Assembly: GCF_001676615.1 (NCBI RefSeq)
Contig: NZ_LYXZ01000009.1
Location: 1-64,000 of the forward strand
Origin: Labrys sp. WJW
Lineage (GTDB): Bacteria; Pseudomonadota; Alphaproteobacteria; Rhizobiales; Labraceae
Direction: 5' to 3'
DNA length: 64,000 nucleotides
The notes under the pieces were generated by a model. That model ran no database searches. It was not told where the DNA came from and worked only from the letters and a program-made list of their open reading frames with translations. The position numbers and the translations under genes are program-made. This document shows, piece by piece, positions 53,095 to 60,507 of the stretch (positions are counted from its first letter, which is position 1; each line of letters begins with the position of its first letter).

Positions 53095-53194
53095 TATTTT
53101 CTTTTCCGAAAATATTTGGATCCGGCACGCGGCGACATCGAAGTGTTAAAAATATTGTAAAATTAAGTAACGTTGAAAGCAAATTGGAGCCCTT

Positions 53195-54670
53195 ATGGCC
53201 GATCCCATCATGCTGGATAAGAACGTACTTACATCGATCGCAAGAAATAATCAGCCGGCTGCTGAGGGTTTGAAGAAATACCTAAACGCCGGCACGCCAG
53301 TCTATATTTCACGCGCTGCTTATGACGAGTTGGTGACACGGGCACAAACTCAAAAACAAGGCGGTGAGTATGATTGGCTGCTCAAGGATGCACGGATCAC
53401 CATCGCTCCGTCAGGCAGCATCAAGGACCGGGGCGACGTCTATGCCGACAACATCCAATATGCTCCTGCTCCCAATCGGCCGCAGCTGAAGGATTTCTCA
53501 CGCAAGGACGATACCACGAAGCCGGGCGACGTGTTCGTCGTGGCACAGGCCAAGGCCGTCAACGCGCGTTTGTGGACCTTCGATAGGAAGGTGCAGAATG
53601 CTGCACCCGCTCTCGGTGTCAGACTGGCGCCGGAGTGCAGCATTGGCGACCGCAGCGGCGTTGAGGACGTGGCTGTAGGCCGGAAATTACTCGGACTGAA
53701 TCCACGCACCATTGGCGCCGACGGCAAGCCGGTGCCGCCGTCGGGAGGATCGGGGGGAGGCTCCGGCGGCAGTTATTCGATCGGGATAGCTGACAATACC
53801 GTCCCGGAATTCGTAGGACCATCCCCGAAGGGCATGGCAACGATAGCGGGGATCCAGTTGGCCTTCGAAGGGGTCAATTTCGTCCTCAACCTGGTCAACG
53901 ACTACATCCAGAAGGAGAAGGTCACGCAAGCACTGGACCAGGTCCGGCAAACCATAGCCGGCGAACGCGCCTCGAATCCGCGGATGGGTATCCTGCTGTT
54001 GTTTTACTATAGTCAGTATCAGGTTTCCGATGAGAGCCTCATCAAGCCGGGCGCTGTGTTCGATCACTTGGCCTGGGGAAAAGGAACCACTCGCGACGAA
54101 GCGCTGCGCGATGCATTGAGCGTGCCGACACTATCGCGGGGCGTCGGGCCAAGTGAACGCGCCTTTTCGCAGGAAGTCTGGATTGCGCCGCTTCAGAAAT
54201 CCGTCATCACCGCCGCCAAGTGCCCCTTTAGACCTGTTGCGGTAGGGCGATTCTTCCTTGGCGATTCCAACAAGGCGAAATTCCAACAGGTGGAGTTCAG
54301 TATTCTTGGCGGCTTTGACGATGTGGTTGAGACGAGTGTCGAATTGCCGGCCAATACCAATGTTGATTTTGTCGTCCTTGATCCACCAAGCCAGATCTAC
54401 TGGTACAATATGAACGGCCGGCAAGCCGTCCAGGTTCCGCTTCTGGAGGATAAAACCGCGAACGAGAACACCATCAAGGTGGTAGATCTCGATCCATGGA
54501 GTCCCTTCCATGCGAAAGCAGCCATGGTTTTTCCCGTGGACGAATGGGCGGAAAAGGTATTTGGGCAAGTTTCACCCACGGGCAATTATTTCAGTCTCGG
54601 GACCTATGTGAATTTCGGCATGATCCGTTGGGTGCGCGCCAAGAATATTCATCTGTTGCGTTTCCTGTAG
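53195..54670 (+). CDS. PIN-domain protein, putative T6SS nuclease effector
   Basis: I know no named family for this 491-residue protein. Residues 1-165 look like a PIN nuclease: acidic residues stand at the four usual places, D8 (IMLDKNVL), E45 (AAYDELVTRA), D112 (KPGDVFVVAQAK) and D130 (LWTFDRK). A Gly/Ser linker follows (about 183-193), then a helix pair (about 210-245) and a beta-rich C-terminal domain (about 300-491). There is no signal peptide. It lies in the T6SS locus between ppkA and PAAR, with an AT-rich upstream region and lower GC than its neighbours, all consistent with an acquired cargo effector that cuts RNA. Function is inferred. Confidence 0.7.
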   Translation: MADPIMLDKNVLTSIARNNQPAAEGLKKYLNAGTPVYISRAAYDELVTRAQTQKQGGEYDWLLKDARITIAPSGSIKDRGDVYADNIQYAPAPNRPQLKDFSRKDDTTKPGDVFVVAQAKAVNARLWTFDRKVQNAAPALGVRLAPECSIGDRSGVEDVAVGRKLLGLNPRTIGADGKPVPPSGGSGGGSGGSYSIGIADNTVPEFVGPSPKGMATIAGIQLAFEGVNFVLNLVNDYIQKEKVTQALDQVRQTIAGERASNPRMGILLLFYYSQYQVSDESLIKPGAVFDHLAWGKGTTRDEALRDALSVPTLSRGVGPSERAFSQEVWIAPLQKSVITAAKCPFRPVAVGRFFLGDSNKAKFQQVEFSILGGFDDVVETSVELPANTNVDFVVLDPPSQIYWYNMNGRQAVQVPLLEDKTANENTIKVVDLDPWSPFHAKAAMVFPVDEWAEKVFGQVSPTGNYFSLGTYVNFGMIRWVRAKNIHLLRFL

Positions 54671-54745
54671 CCGTCCATGATGGATGATCGGGGCCAAGGC
54701 GTTGCAATCATTGCGCGGATCCGGCCCGCAATCCTTCCAGGCAAT

Positions 54746-54958
54746 CTAATTTGGACCCTTGGCGACGCTGCGCGGTTTGAGCGGCTCCCAGACATAGTCC
54801 CAATTAACGATGTTGCCGGTCAGCCCCGGCGTATAGCGGCATTTCGGGCGATTGCCGGGCAGACCGGGTGTCGCCGTCGGGCCGACCTCGAGTGTGGCCT
54901 TAATTGCCTTGGCAAACAGCCGTGAAGTGGATGCGGGGAACGCCCGGGGGCGAGATGG
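54746..54958 (-). pseudogene. Coding-like remnant in frame behind the PAAR stop codon
   Basis: Directly after the TAG of the PAAR gene the same frame stays open for 70 codons to a second TAG, with GC-rich third positions and a protein-like sequence (KAIKATLEVGPTATPG, CRYTPGLTGNIVNWDYVWEP). No ATG, GTG or TTG start occurs. It may be the remains of a C-terminal extension of the PAAR protein or of a decayed separate gene. The region 54671-54745 has no feature. Confidence 0.4.
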
Positions 54959-55249
54959 CTACCCGCCGATGAGCACTGTCGGCCACATGCCCACAATCGT
55001 GCCGCCATGAGCGGTGAGGTCGCCGATGCGCGCCGCCAACTGGCCGTTGACCAGCACGGTGGTCGAACCCAGCGCGATCACGTCGGGTGGGCCGACACAG
55101 ATGCAGAGATCACCGACCCGTGCTTGTGGCTGGCCGCCGGTGAAGACGTTCATCGACGCCATCACGATTGGACCACCGACATGTGGCACCAGCACATTCA
55201 CCAGCGGGCAGACATGCATGTCGCCCAGACGTGAAGCAGGTTGTCCCAT
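54959..55249 (-). CDS. T6SS PAAR spike-tip protein
   Basis: This 96-residue protein is one PAAR domain: MGQPASRLGDMHVCP, the GPPDVIALGSTTVLVNGQLAARIGD middle and the HGGTIVGMWPTVLIGG end are canonical. PAAR proteins form the sharp zinc-bound cone on the VgrG trimer and can carry effectors. The ATG at 55249 has AGGAAG eight bases upstream; codons further upstream are not conserved. It is transcribed against the main direction, towards the PIN gene. The 396-bp spacer to the response regulator holds no supported gene. Confidence 0.9.
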   Translation of the reverse strand: MGQPASRLGDMHVCPLVNVLVPHVGGPIVMASMNVFTGGQPQARVGDLCICVGPPDVIALGSTTVLVNGQLAARIGDLTAHGGTIVGMWPTVLIGG

Positions 55250-55645
55250 CAGCCACTTCCTGTTCCGCGTCAATGAGGAGCGAACGCGCGAGCTGGTTGC
55301 GTACTCTGTCCGACTGCAGCGGTTTTGTCACGCCGCGGCAATCGTGCAGGCCGATCATAGGCCGAGGCGGTTCATGGCACATCCTTCAAACAGGGGGTCG
55401 GGGCGGGGAGCTCTGGCGAGGAGGTGGGGTCTCGTTTCGGCCGCTGCGGCCGGTCTATCCAATGCGCGCCGGATCGGGCGGCCCGTGACGGCGCGATTGA
55501 CGCCAAGGGCAGGGATTGGCAAGCTCGCGAGGATCAGGCAAACAAACGGTTCCGGCAGCATCGGGCGGGCGGGTTGCGAGTGCGCCTTGTAGCGTTGATC
55601 GCCGTTCTGTCGCGAAGACAACGCCGAACTGGAGGATCTCACACC

Positions 55646-56332
55646 ATGACGGATGCACCCTCCGCGCAAGCACCCCAACCCATCGTCCGGGTTGCCGTCG
55701 TCGAGGACGATCCGGCGGCCCTCGAACGCATCACCACGGCGCTGGAAGCGGCGCCGGATATCTTGGTCACGGCCAGCGCGCCGAACACCGCCACCGGCAA
55801 AACCCTGATCGACAAGGGCGGGTTCGACGTGTTGCTGTGCGATCTCGGGCTGCCGGATGGCTCCGGCATCGGCCTCATCCGCTATGCGGCCCAGAAATAT
55901 GCCGATGTCGATATCATGGTCATCACGATTTTTGCTGACCAGGACAAGGTGTTGGAGAGCATCAAGGCCGGCGCTCGCGGCTATCTTTTGAAGGATGAGC
56001 GTTTCGACAGCTTTGCCGAGAGTATCCGCGAGGTACGGCGCGGTGGTTCACCGATCAGCCCGGTCATTGCCCGTCAATTGCTCAAGGAGTTCCAGCCGCG
56101 CGAGCAGGAGGCGGACAAGAAGGGCCTCGAATTGCTGTCGAAGCGCGAGCTCGAAGTGCTCAAGCTCCTGGCGCGCGGTTTCACCTTCGTAGAGATCGGC
56201 GACATACTCAAGATTGGCCGCAGCACCGTGGCGACCTATGTCAAGAACATCTACCAGAAGCTCGAAGTGAACTCGCGTGCCGAAGCCGTCTTTGAAGCCT
56301 CGAGCATGGGTGTCATCAACATGCCGCGCTAA
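55646..56332 (+). CDS. LuxR/NarL-type response regulator
   Basis: This 228-residue protein has a receiver domain (about 14-130) with acidic pocket VVEDD, phospho-acceptor D66 (LLCDLGLPDG), the T/S position in VITIFAD and lysine in YLLKDE, and a C-terminal LuxR helix-turn-helix (about 160-220; LSKRELEVLKLLARGFTFVEIG, STVATYVKNIYQKLEV). GGAGG lies eight bases before the ATG at 55646. It has no adjacent kinase; the NarL-type kinase at 32857 is the likely partner, and the CCCC/GGGG dyads upstream of four T6SS units are candidate binding sites (inference). Confidence 0.92.
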   Translation: MTDAPSAQAPQPIVRVAVVEDDPAALERITTALEAAPDILVTASAPNTATGKTLIDKGGFDVLLCDLGLPDGSGIGLIRYAAQKYADVDIMVITIFADQDKVLESIKAGARGYLLKDERFDSFAESIREVRRGGSPISPVIARQLLKEFQPREQEADKKGLELLSKRELEVLKLLARGFTFVEIGDILKIGRSTVATYVKNIYQKLEVNSRAEAVFEASSMGVINMPR

Positions 56333-56499
56333 AGCGCGCCAAAAATCCGGCGGAACGGCCCGAAGCTCGAGGATATCGAAACCTTCTTCGCGCGGGGAGA
56401 ACGCCTGGAAGCGGCGGCCCTGGGGCGGCGCACACTTGTCGGACTTTTCTTCCGTATATCGACCCGATTGCATACTCCTTTTTAGAGCTCATCTTGGGC

Positions 56500-56516
56500 T
56501 TGGAATCAATCTTGCG
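56500..56516 (+). promoter_or_regulatory. Possible sigma-54-type promoter
   Basis: TTGGAATCAATCTTGCG keeps the GG and GC dinucleotides at the required 10-base spacing and the YTGG and TTGC cores. It lies about 520 bp before tssB, so assignment to tssB is doubtful. Confidence 0.2.
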
Positions 56517-56850
56517 TTCTATACTGAGTTAAGAGAAGATACGTTCCCAACAGGCTCAGTCATCGCCGCACGCTTCTCTGATCGTCGTAACATTCACAAG
56601 GAGGCGAGCAGGGGGAAGTCTTCGTCACAAGATTGCCGGCTCGCGATTGCATCGGGCCGGTGCCGGGTGGATCGAGGCCTCTTGCAGGTGTGTTCCCTGC
56701 ACGGTGTCACGCCGGAATCACTTGGCCTGTCTAGACTGACAATTGGGCCAGTCTCGTTACCCGAAATTCCCGCAGCATGGCCGGTTTTACCTTGAGAGAG
56801 CCGGTATGTGCCATCGATCACAGTATTCGACGGAGGGGGCTCGGTGCCGG

Positions 56851-56870
56851 CCCCCCAAATAGGGGATTAC
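56851..56870. promoter_or_regulatory. T6SS promoter dyad, tssB copy
   Basis: CCCCCCAAATAGGGG, one base different from the tssA copy over 15 bp, about 170 bp before tssB. GGGGGC just upstream can also pair with GCCCCC, so a hairpin is possible. No gene is supported in 56333-57038. Confidence 0.55.
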
Positions 56871-57038
56871 GGGGGAGGGGGTTTGGCGCAAGATTGGTTT
56901 CGCAAGGGGGATGACACCGCCCGCTGGGCCGGCGCTCACCAACCTCAATGAATTCAAGTGCGATGGTTGGACCTCTTCTGCCGGTCTCCTTCGGCGGGCG
57001 GGAACTCCCAGCGCAGTGTCGAGGAAAGAGGCAAAGTC

Positions 57039-57557
57039 ATGGGTGACAGCGGACAGAAGTTCATCAAGCGCAACCGCCCGCCGCGCGTCCAGATCCAGTA
57101 TGAAGACCCCTACAATGCGGAAAAACTCGTCGAGATTCCCTTTGTCATGGCGGTGATGTCGGACCTGTCCGGCAATGCATCGGAGGTCCAGAAGGCGCCG
57201 ATCGCCGAGCGCAAATATCTCGACATCGACATGGACAATTTCGACGACCGCATGAAGGCCATCAAGCCCGGTACCAGCTTCAAGGTGACCAACCGGCTCG
57301 GTGACGCCAAGGGCGACGAGAAGATGTCGGTCAAGCTCAGCTTCGAAAAGATGAGTGACTTCAACCCGGCCCAGGTCGTCCGCAACATACCGGCGCTGGC
57401 CAAGCTGTTGAAGGCGCGCGAGCAGCTCGCCAATCTGCAGCGCTACATGGACGGCAAGGTTGCGGCCGAGGATCAGATCAAGGCCCTGTTGAAGGACCCC
57501 GAACTCATGCGGCTGCTCAAGGACAATAGCGAGCAGGCCAAGCCTGAAGAGAACTGA
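57039..57557 (+). CDS. tssB: T6SS small sheath protein TssB (VipA)
   Basis: This 172-residue protein starts GDSGQKFIKRNRPPRVQIQYE and contains VEIPFVMAVMSDLSGN and KYLDIDMDNFDDRMKAIKP, the TssB signature, with the usual helical C-terminus. With TssC it builds the contractile cytoplasmic sheath. The ATG at 57039 is preferred to an earlier in-frame ATG at 56958, which lacks homology; GAGGAAAGAGG lies upstream. It opens the run tssB-tssC-hcp-tssE-tssF-tssG-tssH. Confidence 0.95.
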   Translation: MGDSGQKFIKRNRPPRVQIQYEDPYNAEKLVEIPFVMAVMSDLSGNASEVQKAPIAERKYLDIDMDNFDDRMKAIKPGTSFKVTNRLGDAKGDEKMSVKLSFEKMSDFNPAQVVRNIPALAKLLKAREQLANLQRYMDGKVAAEDQIKALLKDPELMRLLKDNSEQAKPEEN

Positions 57558-57611
57558 CGGCGACTCCCGCCAGTAGATCAAGCCAGAAGATCAAGTCAGG
57601 AGTTCAGCCAC

Positions 57612-59105
57612 ATGGCCGAAACAGCCGCTACCCCCCAGACCGTTCCCGCGACCGAAACCCGTGACCTGGAGAGCTTTTCCAGCCTGTTGCGCAAGAGCTT
57701 CAAGCTGCGCAACGACAGTGCTGCCACCGAGGTCGAGAATGCCGTCAACACCCTGGTCCGCCAGGCGCTCGAAGATACCTCGCTGGTCAAGGAAGACGTC
57801 CTCGATACCATCGATTCGATGATCGCCAAGCTCGACGAGCAGTTGTCGATCCAGCTCAACGAAGTCATCCATGCGCCCGAATTCCAGAAATTGGAGAGTG
57901 CCTGGCGCGGCCTCAACTATCTCGTCTTCAATTCCGAAACCGACACCACGCTGAAGATCCGCTTCATGAACGTGTCGAAGGAAGAGCTCTTCCGCGAGTT
58001 CAAGGTCTATCCCGGCGCTCGCTGGGACCAGAGCCCGATCTTCAAGAAGCTCTACGAAGCCGAGTATGGGCAGCTGGGCGGTGACCCCTATGGCGCCCTG
58101 GTCGGCGACTACTACTTCGACCACTCGCCGCCCGACGTGCAGCTGCTGCGCGACATCAGCAAGGTCGCTGCCTCGGCCCATGCGCCCTTCTTTGCGGCGG
58201 CCAATCCGGCCTTGTTCGGCATGGACAGCTGGAACGAGCTCACCAATCCGCGTGACATCGGCAAGATCTTCGATACGCCCGATTACGCCGCTTTCCGCTC
58301 GCTGCGTGATCAGCCCGATTCACGCTATGTCGGCCTGTGCATGCCGCGCGTCCTGTCGCGCCAGCCTTATGGCGCCAAGTCGGAACCGGTGGAGGAATTC
58401 GCTTTCGAGGAGGACACGGACGGCCATCAGGGTAGGAAATATGCCTGGATGAACGCGGCCTACGCCATGGCAGTCAATGTCAACCGCGCCTTCAAGGAAT
58501 ATGGCTGGACGGTGCGCATCCGCGGCGTCCAGTCGGGCGGCGAAGTCGTCAACCTGCCCACCCATACCTTCCCCACCGACGATGGCGGCATCGACCTCAA
58601 ATGCCCCACCGAAATCGCCATCAGCGATCGGCGCGAGGCGGAACTGTCGAAGTCGGGCGTGCTGCCGCTGATCCATCGCAAGAACACCGACAAGGCTGCC
58701 TTCATCGGCGCTCAGTCGCTGTACAAGCCCAGGAAGATGGATACGGACGACGCGACGGCTTCCGAAAACCTCTCGGCCCGCTTGCCTTACATGTTCGCGG
58801 TCTCGCGCTTTGCGCATTACCTCAAATGCATGGTGCGGGACAAGATCGGCGCCACGATGGAGCAGGATCAGCTGCAGAAATGGCTGCAGACGTGGATCAA
58901 TCGCTATGTCGACGGCGATCCCAAGAACTCGACCGAGGCGATCAAGGCCAAGAAACCGCTGGCCGCGGCCAAGGTCGAAGTGTTCCCCGACGAAGAGAAC
59001 CCAGGCTACTACGCCGCCAGGTTCTATCTGAGGCCACACTACCAGCTGGAAGGAATGGATATCGGTATCAGTCTCGTCTCGAGACTGCCCAATAGCCAGA
59101 AGTAA
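57612..59105 (+). CDS. tssC: T6SS large sheath protein TssC (VipB)
   Basis: This 497-residue protein has the TssC N-terminal arm and FQKLESAWRGLNYLVFNSET, followed by DPYGALVGDYYFDH, KVAASAHAPFFAAANPALFG and NTDKAAFIGAQSLYKPRKM in family order; length is normal. It polymerises with TssB into the sheath that drives Hcp out and is the target of TssH. AGGAG precedes the ATG, 54 bp after tssB. Confidence 0.96.
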   Translation: MAETAATPQTVPATETRDLESFSSLLRKSFKLRNDSAATEVENAVNTLVRQALEDTSLVKEDVLDTIDSMIAKLDEQLSIQLNEVIHAPEFQKLESAWRGLNYLVFNSETDTTLKIRFMNVSKEELFREFKVYPGARWDQSPIFKKLYEAEYGQLGGDPYGALVGDYYFDHSPPDVQLLRDISKVAASAHAPFFAAANPALFGMDSWNELTNPRDIGKIFDTPDYAAFRSLRDQPDSRYVGLCMPRVLSRQPYGAKSEPVEEFAFEEDTDGHQGRKYAWMNAAYAMAVNVNRAFKEYGWTVRIRGVQSGGEVVNLPTHTFPTDDGGIDLKCPTEIAISDRREAELSKSGVLPLIHRKNTDKAAFIGAQSLYKPRKMDTDDATASENLSARLPYMFAVSRFAHYLKCMVRDKIGATMEQDQLQKWLQTWINRYVDGDPKNSTEAIKAKKPLAAAKVEVFPDEENPGYYAARFYLRPHYQLEGMDIGISLVSRLPNSQK

Positions 59106-59225
59106 CACGACAATCCAAGCGGGCCTGCCTGAACGCTCCGGCGAGCGAACGATCCCGCTTGGCCAATTCAATCCGACGGACGCCTTCGGAAAAAGGCACA
59201 TCCGCTCACATCACAGGAGAGTAAA

Positions 59226-59714
59226 ATGGCCCAATCAGACGCACTACTTCAGATCAACGGTATCGAGGGTGAAACCCAGCAGGACAGCCTTGACGGCTAC
59301 ATGGAGCTGCTGAGCTGGAGCATCGGGGGCTCGAACTCCTCGACCTTCGGCAGCGGCACCGGCGGCGGCAAGGGCAAGTCGGTCCTGCAGGACCTGCATT
59401 GCACCAAGGCGGCGGACAAGGCTTCCGCCAACATCTTCAAATATTGCGCCTTCGGCAATCACATCGACGAGGTCAAGCTCGTCGTGCGCAAGGCGGCGGG
59501 CGAAGACAAGCTCACTTACATCACCATCACCCTGAGCAACTGCTTCATCACCAGCTACCAGACGAGCGGTGGTTCCGATGGTGGCGCGATGGAGAGCTTC
59601 TCGGTCACCTATGAGAAGATCAACCACGAATACCAGCCGCAGGACAAGTCGGGCGCTGCCGATGGCGGTTCGATCGAGTTCACCTACAACGTTGCCACGG
59701 GCAAGGATCAGTAG
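59226..59714 (+). CDS. hcp: T6SS tube protein Hcp (TssD)
   Basis: This 162-residue protein has the Hcp pattern: an early LLQINGIEGETQQD, YMELLSWSIGGSNSS, the GKGKSVLQDLHCTKAADKAS stretch and a late ESFSVTYEKINHEYQPQ. Hexamer rings stack as the inner tube; small effectors can ride in the lumen. A strong AGGAGAG site precedes the ATG, and the 120-bp spacer to tssC contains no promoter I can name. High translation is expected. Confidence 0.96.
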   Translation: MAQSDALLQINGIEGETQQDSLDGYMELLSWSIGGSNSSTFGSGTGGGKGKSVLQDLHCTKAADKASANIFKYCAFGNHIDEVKLVVRKAAGEDKLTYITITLSNCFITSYQTSGGSDGGAMESFSVTYEKINHEYQPQDKSGAADGGSIEFTYNVATGKDQ

Positions 59715-59891
59715 TTCCTCGCCTTTCGGAGCCGGGCGGCCGCACGAGCGTGATGGTCGCCCGGTCCCGGCAGGGGCTGATCCCTCGGCCGGTCGGACTT
59801 GGCACTACAGTTGCAAGTAGGGCCTCATGGCGGTCTTCAGTGACGGCCGGGTGATCATCGGCGCTGAAAACACGATTGCGGTACCAATTCC

Positions 59892-60503
59892 TTGTATCGA
59901 CGCGTCTTCGAGGTTCAGCTCAAGACGCTCCAGCATGTGGAAGATCCATTGAGCCGTTTCCGGGCCGTCAAGAGCGATCGTTTCGTACCTCCGATCATGC
60001 ACGCCTTTCGGGAGGCCTTCCGCCTGCGCGATGCCGCCAAGCCCATCGACAATCGCAACGATGCCGGCGAGCGGGTTATTGCCGGGCGGCGCACCTCGCC
60101 GCGTTCGGCCGTCGGCGAGACCGTACTGCGTTCGGAATTGGGCGAGGACCTCGCCTCCCTGCTCAACACCGTCGAGCTGGCGGCGATCGAGGATCTCAAC
60201 GGCTTCGACGCCGTGGCGGCCTCGATACTCAATTTCGGCGTACCCGATCTGACTGCGATCGTCGCCAGTCCCGAGGCGGCACGGCGGGTGGCCCAGCTGC
60301 TCAAGCAGAGGCTGGAGCTTTATGACTGCAGGCTGGTCCCGGGCACGGTGACCATATCCGGCGAACCGCTCGACGATAGTGCTTCCGGCCAGCTCAGGTT
60401 CCATATCAGCGCCGAAATGGTGTCGACGCCCACCGATATCCCGATAGAGTTCGTGGCGGACGTCGAGGTTGAGAGCGGCAAGATCAGAGTCTTCAAATTG
60501 TGA
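59892..60503 (+). CDS. tssE: T6SS baseplate protein TssE (gp25-like)
   Basis: This 203-residue protein has the gp25/lysozyme-like TssE domain in its second half: SELGEDLASLLNTVELAA, LNFGVPDLTAIVAS and RLVPGTVTISGEP. It nucleates the sheath on the baseplate. No ATG occurs near the N-terminus: the TTG at 59892 is the only start after the in-frame stop at 59865, so either TTG is used or an internal ATG (near codon 36) is the true start. The ribosome site is poor. Gene identity is firm, start is not. Confidence 0.88.
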   Translation: MYRRVFEVQLKTLQHVEDPLSRFRAVKSDRFVPPIMHAFREAFRLRDAAKPIDNRNDAGERVIAGRRTSPRSAVGETVLRSELGEDLASLLNTVELAAIEDLNGFDAVAASILNFGVPDLTAIVASPEAARRVAQLLKQRLELYDCRLVPGTVTISGEPLDDSASGQLRFHISAEMVSTPTDIPIEFVADVEVESGKIRVFKL

Positions 60504-60507
60504 TGCC

